This document shows positions 35,843 to 48,577 of a stretch of 64,000 nt of DNA, piece after piece (position 1 is the first letter of the stretch; each line of letters opens with the position of its first letter). The position numbers were made by a program, and so were the translations under genes. The stretch covers positions 1,390,649 through 1,454,648 of the forward strand of contig BCKT01000007.1 in assembly GCA_003116875.1 (NCBI GenBank), written 5' to 3'. The stretch is from Takashimella koratensis. Its lineage: Eukaryota > Basidiomycota > Tremellomycetes > Trichosporonales > Tetragoniomycetaceae. The notes beneath the pieces were generated by a model that saw nothing but the letters and a program-made list of their open reading frames with translations, was not told the DNA's origin and did no database searches.

Positions 35843-38800
35843 TTATCCTTTCAGCATGAGCGGATCGTCGTCGGCATCGACGTCATCCTTTGTCTCTTCC
35901 TCCTCTCTTACACTCTCGACCACCTCATCAGCGCGGGCATCAGTATCCATCGTCTCTTCCCCTTCCTTCTGCTCTTCACCCTTGTCTCCCTTTGCCATTT
36001 CCACCGGCCCCACTATTTCAGATTTGCCCTTCTGACCTCCCTTCGCACCGTTCTGCACCTTGGCCGTCTTTGTCTTCTTCTTGGCATCGGCATCCTCCTG
36101 GCCGTCTTCTTTCTTCACACCTTCTCCTTCCCCGCCCTCCTCCACTTCATCTTCGTCTCCCTCTTCGTCCTCACCATCTTCACCCTCTTCATCTTCCTCA
36201 TCTCCATCCTCCCCTTCCCCTTCTCCTTCTCCTTCCTCTTCCCCTTCCCCTTCCTCATCCTCACGTTCCTCATCTCCATCCTCCGTCACACCTCCTCTCA
36301 GCGCCAACTCTGCCAGTCCCGCCGCCGCTCCTGGTGCCTTGAGTTCCCCCAGTGTCCCTTCATTGAATTTGTCTCCGCATCCATAACACACTACGACCCA
36401 TAGTCAGCACTCACTTTCACCGACGCTTCATTTTACGTATCCAACCACCCACCCACCCACCCCCTCCCTACTTTAATCATCTTCTCTCAAGTCCAGTACT
36501 CACATGTAGATGGGCCGTTGGGACCTTTACGCCAAACCAATACTCCCGACTCGGCGCAACCCTCACAAGTCCCTATCTGTCGTTTATGTTTCGGTCTATT
36601 TGGATCTTTCTCCTTTTTCTTCCCTCTTCCTCTTCCTCTCCCCACTCCTGCTCTCCCTCTCCCCGTCCCTCTGGTTCTCCCTCTTCTCCTCCCCAGTCCC
36701 CTCGCTGCACCCACTTCGACCGTCTGGTCAAGTGCGTCTAACGAAACCGGCATCTCAAACGTCACCAGAGCCTCTTCTTTATCTTTCTTTCCTCGCTTTG
36801 CAGGAGGAGAAGAAGGAATCACCCATTCTCCACCCGCACCACCTTCCTCGTCAACTTCAGCACCAGGTGAAGAAGCGCGGAAGACTAAAGGTCGAGTGGT
36901 GATTTCGTAAGGAACAGGAGCCCATTTGTCGGCAAGGTAGTCTTCAATATCGAGATCGACCTCGGGCGCGCGAAGGTGAGGGTAGACACGGCGTCGAAGG
37001 CGCGTGAGGTGGGAAGAGAGCCAGTGGCGTTTCCGGGTGTAGTACTCGGCTTTGAGGCGTTCAATGTTAGGTCGGCTGGCTGGCATGGGACTAGTTGTCT
37101 TGGCAGGCGCCGATGCTCCTTGGACATTAGAGATCGCTGGAGTGGGTGAAGCTGATTGACCATTTGTTTCATGCGGCTTATCCGAGGGCTCTGTGGTCGC
37201 TGTGGTCGCTGCGGTCGCCGCGGTCGCTGCATTCTCTTGGATCATCGGAGCCGCCGCCTCCTCGGCCTCGGGATACGGCTCAATCAACTCCGGTTCCGCT
37301 CTTGACAACTCCACCAACTCCCCTCTTTCCACTTCATCCATGACCGCCCTCATCCATCGCCACACTTTATCGTCCACCCCTTCGATCCTGATCGTCATAC
37401 GTTGCACCGGTCCATCGGACGGCACGAAATCCTCCGAAGCAAGATTGAGCATCCCCGCTCTAGCCGCCTTTCGAGCCGACGGTCTGGCTGCGGAAGCGGT
37501 TGCTGTCGTCGTTGACGATAAAGTCTCAAGTTTAGGCTTATCTCCTTTCCGACGCAGACTGCGTTTCGGGGAGGAAGGCGTAGACGTAGGTTGAGAAATA
37601 GGCTTGTCTCGCGAGTCCTCGGGTGCACGAGCAGAGGCGGCATTTGTGGGTTTGGTAGAAGGAGTGATGGGTTTGAGAAGCGTTTCAACAAACGACGGAT
37701 TATCGAATGGAAGTCGACGAGGAAGCTTGAGCCAATCAGGCTTTAACCAGCCTTTAACTGGCAAAACAGTAGAGAGGAGCACAGTCCCTGGAGCAGGCTT
37801 GCTTCCGGGTAAGTCGTACTCGCGCTCAGGGACTGGCTGAGGTTGGCCGACGTCCTCTGGATCAGACTCTTCGGGCCCAAGCTTCACCTCGGGAGTCGGT
37901 TCGCGAGGTGGAGGAGTCGGTTCTGATTTGGTCTCGACTTTGGGCTCGGGTGGAGGTGCAGCGGCGGGTTGGTTTCGCGCAAGAGAGGCTCGGGTACGCT
38001 TGATCCCGCGACCAGATGGCTCAGGCTCAGGTTGGGTAGGAGCGACGCTAAGGGTTGCTTCGGTCGCACTGGCCGGTACCGAAGCCGCGCCAGACTCCGG
38101 TGGTACCAGTGCCTCGCTTGCGCCCTTGTTCGTTGTTGACGAAGGGACATCGGCCCCATTGACCGTCACCGTCTCCCTCGTTGGGCTTTGGCCTTCACCC
38201 CTAGTCTTGACCGGCGACGCCTGCGCTGGAACCCTCTGTGGCGCAGGTCCCGTGACATAGTCCCCTCCCACACGCGAAACGAAAGATTTTGATCCGAGTG
38301 GGAGGAGGAATTTCTCCGTTGGGCAGTCTTTGAACGCGATTAGTAGGAAAGGAGGAGGTTGAGGGAGAGCTGGTCGGGGTTTAGGCGGAGGCGGGGCCGG
38401 GGTAGGTGCGACTTGGACTGGAGTGGGAACGGGTGGTGGTTGTGCGGGGTCGATTGGGAGAGATGTCGAGGGTGCTGGAGCTGAAGTTGGGGTGCCTGTT
38501 TCCGTGGGGAATGAGACTGGGGTAGAGATGGATGCAGGAATGGTGTCAGATCCCGTAGTAGCCTGTATAGCGTTCGAAAGGACCGTAGAAGGCTGAGTCG
38601 GTTCGATGACGGCGCCTGGCGCCGGTCCAGAAGGATGAGAATTTTTAGAGGGAGGAATTGATCCGGTTTGGGGGTCTGGATCAGTTTGTTGTTCCATCCC
38701 GAGTTGTTCGCTATCCTCAGTTATTGCCCCAGTTTCAGCAGAGCCAGCAATCTCCGCCGTCACCTTTGACGTATGTACTACCTCCACCTTGTCCAAATCA

Positions 38801-40905
38801 GGTTCCGGTCCCTCAGCCTCCTTATTCGGCAACTCCTGCAGCTCTGACAACGGCGACAGGGACGAAGTTGACGTCAATGGCGATGTTGAGAATGGATCTT
38901 TGGCACCAGGTGGACCGCCTCCGACCTGTGGTGTGCCCGTCATATCCACGTCGCTATCGGAGTCGTCGCTGTCCTCGGCGGCAGCGGATGATGCCGTCGC
39001 TGGCGTGGTAGCCGTCATGGGAGGTTGACCCGGGGCTGTGGTGAGAGACGCCGTAGGGGCCGCGGAGAGGGTGGTGGGAGGGCGGACGGGTGTAGAAGCT
39101 GTAGGGCGAGACGGAGAGGTCGTGCTAGGTCGTGCGGGTCCAGGAGCCGCAGTTGCTGGAGAAGGCGGTGGACGCGCCGCCGGTGGTCGCGCAGGACTCG
39201 CCGCTTGACTAGGTCCCGAGACCGCTGGAGGTCGCCCTGCCGATGCGGTCGATGGGCCCGCCTGGCCTGGTACCGGTGTATCAGGGCCTTCACCAATCGG
39301 TTCCCCTCTGCTGATCCGACCAACCACTCGACTCAGCTTCGCCAATTCGTCCTTCGTCGCTGCATTCCGTGCAGCTTTGTGGATGATCACGGAGAGCCAA
39401 GGGAGGCGGGTAGCGGCTGCGTTCACTTTTTGGATAAGTGTTTGGGGCTGAAAAGGGATTCATTGCGTTTGGGAAAAGTACAATCAGCGATGGACATTTT
39501 CGATAATGGGCTTGATTGTAGATTGAGAGAGAAGGATAGTATGTTTGAGACTCGGACTCACGACGTCGGCTCGAGTAGGGTAGGTACCAGGAGCTGGGCC
39601 TCCAGGCGCAGGCGGGCGAGGAGGTCTCGAAGGTCCAGCCACAGGTCCAGGAGCCGGTGCCGACCCTGGTTTTCCAGGTGCCGTCGAAGGGGTCGCAGTC
39701 GGTTTCGGGACAGCAGGACCTGACAGCCTCGGTCGTTTAGCCGCTGGAGTCCCCGCTGTTCCTCCCGGCGCCGACTTCCTCCTCTCCTTCCTCTCCGCTT
39801 TCTCTTTCTTCCCTTCCTTCTCCTTCCTCTCCTTCTTCTCCCTCTTCTCCTTCTCTTTCCGCTCTTTCCTCTCCGCACGCTCCGCCTTGTCACCCTTTGG
39901 TCGACCCCGCGCGACTTTCGCCTGCGTAGCCAGGAGGCGAGGCTCAACGAATCGCCCGATCCACAGCTCGGTCGAGGGGTAAGAAACCGGTCCGATTGAG
40001 ACAGTTACACGCGCGATACACTCGATTTCATGGGCAGGAGGGGAGACTTCGTCTTTTGCTCTTGTCTTCTCTCGCTCTTTCGCTTTCTCCTTCGCTCGGA
40101 GGTACTTTGATAACGGCTTACTCTCGGATGCCGGCGCAGGAGTGGTAGATTCTCGTCCCGGCGTGGATGGTCCAGCGGCCTGAGCATCCCCTGCGTCTGC
40201 AGCGGCGGGAGCATCGCTGTCTTTTTTCTCGGGTTCGGAGGTTGGCTGAGGACAGTGGTACTCCCTCAGTGGCAAGGGATGGACCAGTGGTGGCGGCGTG
40301 GGGAAGATGAATGTCGACTTGGGCGGCGGACGAGCGCGAGGACGAGAATGCGCAGGGATAGGCGGGTGAGAGAAGATGTGAGGCAGGAGGTGGGAGAGGT
40401 GGTGTTGCCGTGTCTGAATGAGAGAGTAGTGGAGCAATAGGCTGGGAAATGTCAGCAGGGGCCGTCCTAGTGGAATTGTGGGCAATATTTAGAAATCATT
40501 CGCAATCGCTCACCTGTCTGCCAGACTCAGCATCGGCTCAGCAGCCGCCTCTTCCTCCTCTTGCTCTTCCGCTTCGCCGCCCTCCTCTTCCACTTCCTCC
40601 TCTGCTATCTCTCCATCAATAGCTTCTTCATCGCCGTCCACCTCGATATCTGCCTCTCCATCTTCTTCTCCTTCATCACCGTCATCCTCCTGCTTTTCCT
40701 CTGCCTCTTGGTCTTCTTCCTCTCCCGCCTCTTCCTCCTGTGCACTGGTCAGTCCCTCCACGCTCGACTCTTTGAGCGCCAACACCGCGTCGTCGTCCAG
40801 TTCAACGCCATCATCGTCGATCACTTGGGGCCTGAGTGAGCTGATAAAGTCGAAATGAGGTGGAGGTGGTTGCGCGAATCGGCCAAGTACTCGATAGTGG
40901 GCCAT
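35843..40905 (-). CDS. Very large low-complexity protein ending in a GATA-type zinc finger
   Basis: Probable nuclear chromatin or transcription factor. Four exons: 40514-40905 (MAHYRVLGRFAQPPPP, then a long Glu/Asp stretch), 39562-40441 (LLLHYSLIQTRQHHL, Lys/Glu/Arg-rich coil), 36504-39447 (PQTLIQKVNAAATRLPW then about 700 Pro/Ser/Thr-rich residues, an ordered patch around KVWRWMRAVMDEVERGE and YTRKRHWLSSHLTRLRRRVYP, an RGRGRGKKK basic run) and 35843-36390. The finger reads CEGC-x-WRKGPNGPSTLCYGCG: both Cx2C pairs and the RKGPNGP loop of GATA fingers are present, formed only after splicing in mid-finger. An acidic Glu/Asp/Gly tail follows. About 1,590 aa. DNA binding follows from the finger; the complex it joins is not recognisable. 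Confidence 0.85.
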
Positions 40906-42724
40906 GGTGGATGGGCCCCCGTCGCTGTGGTTCACCTTGAACCGTTTCTCTCTCACTCCTCACCTCGTCGCGCGCCTCCTTATCGCGTGCTGTCCTGATC
41001 GATCAAGAGGATGCCGATCGATCAAGAGCTGTGATCTTGGGCCATGAAGTGGGGAAGGGAATGCTGCGAGTGACGATGGCTGAGATGGGGCTGAGGGCTG
41101 AGGCTGAGGGTGATGAGTCAATTGAATGGGGGATGTTGTAACGCGGTAACTGATCTCCAAAAGTTGGTTGCGAAAACGGCAACGACCCAGTCCACAATTA
41201 TACTCCCTCTCTCTCTCAGAGTACGACGACTGGGTGCAACGTGCAACGTGTGCATACATACATACAGGAGCCGCTCTCACTGCCACCCTGCACCTGCACC
41301 TGCTGCACCTGCACCCTGGCATCCCCCCGCATCCGCTGGCTCGGACTAACGCAGTTGGTTGTACCCTAGATCGACCCCTGTCCAAAACGATAACAACATC
41401 GCGTGCCAAATGACCACTTTGGCCCATCCGATGGGATACCTCCCTCTGTCCCATTTTCACTTTGCAACTCGTCTTTATGAAACAATATCAACAACCACGC
41501 GACGCCGGGGGATCCAGAGGAGCAAGAGCAGAGGGCGGGTGAAGGGGGAGATGACAGCACAGGTGGGACTCAGGGAGAACTGATCAGAGTTAGTGCGACG
41601 TCTATTGATACAGTATTATTTTGTTCACCGTCTACTGTATCTCGTTGCTGCTGCTTCTGCTGCCTGGGCTTCTCCCGCTGCCGCGCTGCTGCTGCTTGCT
41701 TACTTGCTTGTCCTTGGTCATTGGTGCCATTCAGCTCCTTGTCATCTGACCATCTTAGCGGTTCATGTTTGTGTCGACGGTTGAGACTCCCTTCCAGACA
41801 TCCTCGACATCATCAACAACAGCCTAAACCCCCTTCCCCCCATCGCATCGTTAGGCTTTAGCGTTTAAAAGGGCGACCTGGAGGCGCGCTCTCCCTCGTG
41901 CACGACCCAATTCTAGGACCCAACTACCCACCACTTCAACCCCCTCATAATCCCCAACTCACTCGTCGAGGTCGACCCCGAGCAACATTGACACACTGGA
42001 ATCCGCACTCGCCCCGACCGACCGACGCCCCCGACGGAATTGATCAACAACGCCCTTACATACCTCATACGACGTCAACAAGTTGAGCGGCGATATCAAT
42101 ACCCAACTGTATCAACGACGACACGACCGTGGGAGCGACTTGAGTGACTTTGACTCGAACGGGAACGACCTCAACGGCGATACCGATATCAACGACCAGA
42201 AGCCTACCTGTGATAGCGACAATTCATACCACAGCCCATCCAGGAGCGTGTTCTCATCACTGAGACAAGTTGTCAACTTGCACGCACAACTTGATATCGA
42301 CCCAAGTCGAGTCTCAGACCTCGACACGAATACCTAGACGCATAGTCGCAAGCGAGACACTACCTCCTATCTCGTCACCACTATTCTTCTCAACTTCCTT
42401 GACCCCTTACCTCGACACCACCGATGGCTGACAGCGTCTGAGAGTCGAACGCAGTCTCACTCGATCGAACGAGGTTACATCGCGATAACGACCTCTTCCT
42501 CGGCTCGTTCTTTGCCCAATTTCGTGGTTGGTGATACCTACCCAGCTGGTCCAGATCGCAACAGCCTCGACATCACCCGTCATCGTCTTCATTAATATCT
42601 ACCTACCCCTTCGCGTCATCCCTCTCGTTTCATTCACCGCTCGACTCTACTCCCTCGTCCTCCTTATCGACAGGCGCAACCGTTCGCCCATTCCCACTCC
42701 CACTACCTCACCCACCAGCCCAAG
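40906..42724. other. Divergent spacer and long leader
   Basis: 1.8 kb between the start of the GATA-finger gene and the start of the coiled-coil gene. Contains a CTGCAC minisatellite (about 41286-41315), a GCTGCT-rich tract (41645-41695) and, near the right end, an upstream ORF. No TATA box or conserved domain seen. Confidence 0.5.
42083..42337 (+). other. Possible upstream ORF, 84 codons
   Basis: ATG 42083 begins an acidic, Asp/Asn-rich 84-codon frame (MSGDINTQLYQRRHDRGSDL) in the probable 5' leader of the gene at 42725. If transcribed with it, it would hinder translation of the main ORF. It could also be chance. Confidence 0.25.
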
Positions 42725-45307
42725 ATGATGCTCACGCCCACTCCCAATTCTCGACGTCCACGGCCACCTGGCTCCTCTCGGCGCGCTCCTCTTCGCGACT
42801 CTACTAGCAAAACCAGCAACAACCTCTCCGACACCGCTCCACCTCTCACCTCCTCCTCCTCATTCGAGTCTTGCTCGTCCTCCTCGACCTCTTCCTTCCC
42901 ACCAGATACCCCGCTCCAGGTGCACGTGTTGAAGCGACAAGAGCTCGCACGGTCAAAGTTGGCGAGGATCAGTGCGAGCCCCGATTCTCGAATGCTAGAA
43001 CCGGTTGAACAGGAGATCGACGACGTCAGTCTCGATCTCGACCCAGACGTCTCCCGCTCTCCATTGGAAACCAGCCTCGACATCGAAACCCTCCCACCGC
43101 CCTATGCACCCGAGGTGTTGCGAAAGGCTTCAACACAGAGTTTGCGGGACAAGGCCGGGGTCACACGCTCCCCGCTCAAGGGTGACGATGTGGATGTGAT
43201 GCGAGATAAAATTCAAGCGATGAAACGCATCATCAAGCAGCGTTCCCTGGGTAAGTTCCAACTTTCAACTTCCAGTTTCGCCTATTGTCTAAGGCCTTGA
43301 CCCATCTGACCCTCTTCAGACGTCCTGGTCACTGCCGAGATCGCGACTCAGTTATTACACGAACACAATCATGCCATCTCCTCACCCGTCTCCAGCTCGC
43401 AGACCCCTTCCTCCTCTCCCTCGCCTCCTCGGGCCTTGCGGACCTCTTCCCGCAGCCACCGTGGTCTTCCCGTCTCGCAATCACGTATCTTCGCGATTCA
43501 AGCTGAAGCCGACGAACGCGTTGCCGATCTCGAAGCAGCTCTAGCCGATGCTCGATCAAGCGAGGAGGCCCAGCGCAAGGCCGCTGCTCGACTTCGGAAA
43601 GATCTCGACAAACTCCGTCGGGAACTCGACCGTGCCGATGCTGATCGAGTCGAAGAGGCAGTCGCTGCGTCTCGACCATTGGGAATCGGCACGCCAAGAC
43701 CTCTCCCGCACAGGCCAGAACGACAGCGTCATCGCCCACAGCTTTCGTTTGATTGGGCAGGGTCAAGCTTCCCTGTTCTCAACGTGACGAGCGATGTCGA
43801 CGAGGTGGACGAGGCGGACGAAGAGGTCATGGAGGATTCGAACGAAGCAGGTGTTACCGAGGTCGAAGAGCTCGAAGACGAGGTGCTGGGGGATACGACC
43901 GTCGACGACGTCGTTAATGCCATGGACGAAGTGACTGAACGCCTCGCGCGAATGTCGATGGAGTCGATCCGATCAACGGTCAGCCAGATCCTCGGGGTTG
44001 GGAAACCTCGCCTTCGCCGACCAGTCTCCACCAGCACATTCATCACTACTTCCCCGGCTGCCCCGGGGCCTACAGCTGCTGCGCGTCCCTTGACTCCACG
44101 GGTATCTATCGCACCGACCACACCGACGAGCAAGCGGTCTGCCGGGTCAGAATCGAGCGGCAAATCTTCTACGCGATACCGTCGTTCTCCCTGGCCCAAA
44201 TCACTCTCTGTCTTCGCCTCGACCTCTGCGCTCTCTCCTTCACCATCACACGACCTTCTCTCGTCATCTGTCCCATCTCCGTCCCCCTCCCGAGTTGGCA
44301 AGGGAGCATCTCGGAGTGTGACCCCCTTCAGCGCACTCAACGACAAGATGGCAACGATGCGAGCGTTCGTCGTTGATAGTTTACGTATGGGCCGATCACT
44401 CGGGTCCGAGTTGGGTGAGATCGACGATGAAGTTGGTGATTATACGTCGCTCCTTAGCGACACGCTCCGAGGTAGTCCACCTTCGACAGCTGCCGATTCG
44501 GTTCTTCGTGCCTTGTCCCAACCCCGCCCTCAGCTACACATCAGCACCGAACCCACCGACTCGGACCCTAGCACTCTGGTCGAACACGAAGCGTACTCCT
44601 CTGACGAGCGGGAACACGAGCACGAGACAGACCATGACGACGATGCTCACATCTTCTACTCGCCCGCTCCGATCCCACCAATGGTATCTGCTGCTCTATC
44701 CTCGCTTGCCCTGGCCCTCGCACCGCCGACACCCGTGTTCAATGCGCTGTCCCCACTTCGGCCTCTCCCGCGGCTGAGATGGCCAGCCTCGAGTCCCAGT
44801 GCGACACTGGCCCGCAAGGCTTCGGGGAAGGTCGGGGCTCAGTGGGGTCTCGACGATCACCAGCGCGACGAGGACGACGAGTGGATTGATTGCCCTGAAC
44901 TTGACCAAGACCCATTGGCTCGACACCTCCGTCTTCGCCCGCTAATCCTCGCTTCACGCGCGGCTGTAGCTGGGGGGGCTTACCCTCTCCCTCTCGCGTT
45001 AACAAGCACTATCGCCCTCGCTCACCGACGCGGATCGTCACTCACGCCTACACCAACTACCTATGCGTCCACACCTATCGCTACCTCCCCAAGCCTGTCG
45101 ACAACACCGGTGCCTGAGCGAACCCCGCGCACTGTCCCCGGAAAAGTCGTACACGACCTCATCTGCCTGTTACTCATCTCACTCGAGTACAGCGAGTGGG
45201 TTCTCATCCTCCTCTACCGACTCTTCCTCGATCTTCGCCACGGTCCTCGCATGATGGACCTCAGGCGCCAGACCAGGCAAACAAGGTACTACCTTCGTCC
45301 AGCTTAA
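42725..45307 (+). CDS. Coiled-coil protein with acidic middle and C-terminal hydrophobic anchor
   Basis: I do not recognise the family. Two exons: ATG 42725 (MMLTPTPNSRRPRPP; ATG 42728 also possible) to 43251, then 43320-45307, joined as RSL-DVLVTAEIATQLLHEHNHA. Order of features: Ser/Pro-rich basic N-terminus; a helix DVDVMRDKIQAMKRIIKQRSL; a clear coiled coil AEADERVADLEAALADARSS to RRELDRADADRVEEAV (about 43500-43670); an acidic stretch with DEVDEADEEVMED; long Ser/Pro/Thr-rich region; and near the C-terminus a hydrophobic segment LICLLLISLEYSEWVLILLY followed by basic residues, like a tail anchor. About 840 aa. This suggests a membrane-tethered scaffold. Confidence 0.7.
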
Positions 45308-45617
45308 CACCTCTCTCTCACCCTTTCATCCCACGTGTATACTCGTACATATCATTTCTTTTTACTGTGTACACGAACAACACCTTACCCCATTCCACTG
45401 TATACGAACACTCTCTCCACTTCATCATGTATATATAGATACACGATCACGACGGACAATGGTGACGACTCGTCATAATGCAATACGAACAATGTTTCCT
45501 CTCCCCTACTTTGTCGCTGTACTCTTTTCCACAGTCCAGTTTCAAGATCTGATATGCTACAACTAGCTACAACATACAAGAGGTTCTGTCGCCCTTCTGT
45601 CCTCCAGCATTCCTCTC
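45308..45617. other. Convergent 3' spacer
   Basis: Shared 3' region of the coiled-coil gene and the T5orf172 gene, AT-rich. Nothing else seen. Confidence 0.6.
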
Positions 45618-47785
45618 TCACACACCAGCCGTGATTGCCCTTACAAACCTCTCCCACCTCTCTACAACCTCTACAACATCCTCATACCCGTCCTTGCTCA
45701 GCGGGAAGATCTCCTTGTGTACCGTTTCACAATCGTTACAAGGTTTCAACAGTCCCGCGCAAGCCTTGGGGCTCGCTTGCTGGGCTAATTCCGCAAGCTC
45801 GAGATGGACGAGACGCTCCCATCGTTTCACAGCGGGTACCGTGCGCGCGTTGTCCCGGTCTGTCCCGGCGGCGATGGCTCCAGGAAGAAGAGCGACGGGG
45901 GCAGAAGGACGACGGCTGAGGCCTTTGAGTGGGAAGATGTCGCGTAAAGTGGGAGTGTGTGAAGCACATTCTGGGTGCAGTGTCAGAGTGGAGCTACAAT
46001 GATGGTCATGCTCATGGTTAGCTCACGTTTGGTCCATTGGCCGATACGTCGGGGTACATTATCCGTCCGTCCAACTTTGTAGAACGATGTCCGACTCGTG
46101 GCCAAGTCTGTGGAGCCATACAGATCAGCATCGACCATATGATAATCAAGTAGCCCTATAGCTCACCTCGCAGCTCGTACGCATAAAGGAAACCAGGTAA
46201 CTCCTGTATCTCGTCAACAGTCGTTTGATGGTGACCGGCAAAGACCAACCATCCAACTTGCTCACCTTTGCTGTGAGGGGACTCTCCATGGTCATCCTCA
46301 GCAGCGTCTGTGTCTGCTGCCCTAGTTTAGCAGGAATGTACTCTGTTCAGTTTGTCAGCTAGAGAACCTCGAGCAGTACGACCAGCGAGCAAACTTACCT
46401 TTAAACTCTATCCAAGTCCCGGAACGCCCCTTGTCTCCGCGCCAATAGAACCCGTCCACCTGACAAACCAACGACGCGTGGTCCTTGCAGTACCTCCCTA
46501 CCAACCTAGGACGTGAATCGTCTCCATCCCCTTCTGCGTCCGGGTCCAAACTCGCCCCTTGTAGGGTATTAACGTCGCGTAGAGCGAGGTACGGCGCCTC
46601 GACCTTGACCAGCCTCTTGCAAGGTTGACCAGCTCTCGTGAAGCCCGCACACCTCACAGCTGTAGGCGAATCGGCGACCGAGGATGTCCCTCGTACGCGT
46701 GATGTCGGTGTACTCGGCTGCTCTGAAGTGGCCCGCGCTCTCCTCTGACGCTTATCCGAACGAGGGGTAATGCTTGACTCTCTCGCTGGTCCGTCACTCT
46801 CGTCCGAGTCCACCGTCAGGTCGATGACCGGTATCGCCGTGCTTGGACGGGGAAAGGGAATACTAGCGCCTAATTGATTTGATTGCGTCGATTCGGGTCG
46901 GAGAGACGGCTGAGATGGAGGCTGCAGGAGGCCCTCGTGTGATGGTCGTGGGCGGGAAGGGTGAAACGAGGGTTTGAAAGCCTTGCCTTTAGCATCGGTT
47001 GATGGTCGGGTCGGCGTGGAAGGGGTAGGAGTTGATGGATTGGGCCGTGGAGGCGGTGCCTCGGTGAAAGGACGAGGAGGGACCGGTGGAGGTCTGGCAG
47101 TGACGGTGGGTAGTGATGACGGCCGGTGAGGAGACAGGCGGCGAGGGGGTGAAGGAGCGCGATAGTTTGGCCGGCCAGGGGTAGGCGGTAATGGTTTGTT
47201 GCTACCTGGTGAAGATGATGGACCGTCGTCCAGGGGTTGACCGGCGGCCGGTCGACTTGGACTTTGATGTTGGACCTCAGGTTGACTTTGCGAATCGCCT
47301 ACGCTCGACCCTACGCTCAAGCCCTCCATTGACGTCCCTAGCCCACGCATGTAATCTCGCCAAACATCATTCGTGATCACTCTCTCCCCTCTCGGCGACG
47401 TCGACAGGTGTTGCTGTGGTGCGGTACCGTAGCTGTTGGTGGAGAGCGACGCGCTTGGGCCCGGACCTGGTGCTGATGGCAAAGTAGATGGGGTTTCAAA
47501 GGAAGGTGACGTGTACGGTGGAGGCGCGTCGGGATATTGCTGTGTTTGGGAATTAGGTTGAGGATGTGGTTGAGGATTGAGCGGGACCGTGCTTGCGTAG
47601 TAAGGGTGAGGAGGGGGATGATTTGGATATAGTGCTAAGGGCTGAGAGGGATAGGGGTATTGAGCAGGAGCGGAGACGGGGAGAGGGTGGGGAAGAGGGA
47701 TAATGACAGGCGGTCGAGGGAGAGGAGGGAGATGGAGAGGGTGGTAGCCCCCGCTTCCCCGTCGATAAGGGTCGGGAGGGTACAT
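45618..47785 (-). CDS. T5orf172 / DUF1766 (Mug113-like, GIY-YIG-related) domain protein
   Basis: Fungal protein with the meiotically up-regulated gene 113 type domain, a distant GIY-YIG nuclease relative. Start ATG 47785 (MYPPDPYRRGSGGYHP). The first 330 residues are Pro/Ser/Gln-rich and disordered. Then CAGFTRAGQPCKR with YCKDH forms a conserved Cys/His module that precedes the domain in this family. After several introns come LPGFLYAYELR, SFYKVGRTDNVPRRIGQW (the signature strand and Arg), HLELAELAQQ, C-x2-C as CNDCETVHKEIF, and a C-terminal WERFVRAITAGV, stop at 45618. Nuclease activity is not established for this family. Fairly secure at the domain level. Confidence 0.85.
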
Positions 47786-48321
47786 GGGCTCGTGCGTGAG
47801 ATGTCGAGCCAGGGTATCTGTCGAGGTGGTCTCGGGCTATCGATCCATGGTATCGATGTGAACAGGTGAAGAATGGAGTGAAGAGTGAAGTGAGAGAAGT
47901 GAGAATCAGAAGTTGGTGACAGATTCGACAATGTTTGGTTCGGCGATTTCACGCAACAGCCCAGTCCACAATTCACCGATCCGATTTGGTGGCCACGAAG
48001 ATACGAGATAGAAAATGACCAGAGCAAGCAGACACGTTGCGAGTCAAGCCGAAACACAGTTGCTGATGAGGAGGATGAGATGAGATTCAATCTGATGGTT
48101 ATGGTTGACACAGGCACCCGCCCAGGGCCAAAAAAAAAGCCAGGGGCTGTCTAATTTCTCATCTAGCACAGACCCCTCTCTCAAAGGATCCTACCAGATC
48201 AGAGGCTCGAGCATTTGTACAGCTCGAATGACAGGCGAAACGCCGCGGTGATACTGCATCGTCCAGTATCATGTGATATGAGCAGCTCGTCGAAGTGGGA
48301 GGAAGCGCAGAGAACCCAACA

Positions 48322-48328
48322 TATATAA
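48322..48328 (+). promoter_or_regulatory. TATA box without an assigned gene
   Basis: TATATAA in CATATATAAGG, followed by a pyrimidine-rich leader and ATG 48445 with a GTGAGT donor 28 nt later. Same layout as the TATA boxes at 20761, 23137 and 24758. Confidence 0.5.
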
Positions 48329-48554
48329 GGTCTAAGATGTGAGTATTCGTGTTCTCCCCATTCCAATCTCACGATCCTCTCATTACCCTCTTCGCTACCT
48401 ACGCCACTTTCCTTCTCCCTCCCTCTCGCAGACACCTGTTTACCATGCCGCCCTCTGCTCGTTCCTATCATTGTGAGTCGGTCCCCTCACTCAGCGCAGT
48501 AATGCTTCACCCCACCCCGACCCTTTCGTCCCTGTGCACTTTTGTGTGTCGTAG

Positions 48555-48577
48555 GCGGATTCTCGAGGAGGATCCGC
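48555..48577 (+). other. RNA-like hairpin 1
   Basis: Ten-pair stem (GCGGATTCTC against GAGGATCCGC, one G-T pair) with a 3-nt loop GAG, inside the putative first intron after 48473. Confidence 0.4.

Noticed and set aside
36060..36386. Ser/Pro-rich plus-strand ORF and overlapping hydrophobic plus-strand ORF (35744-36403)
   Set aside because: Antisense of the Glu/Asp tail of the GATA-finger gene; CTTCTC codons mimic a membrane protein.
40561..40839. Plus-strand ORF rich in Leu/Phe that looks like a membrane protein
   Set aside because: Antisense of the acidic N-terminal exon of the GATA-finger gene.
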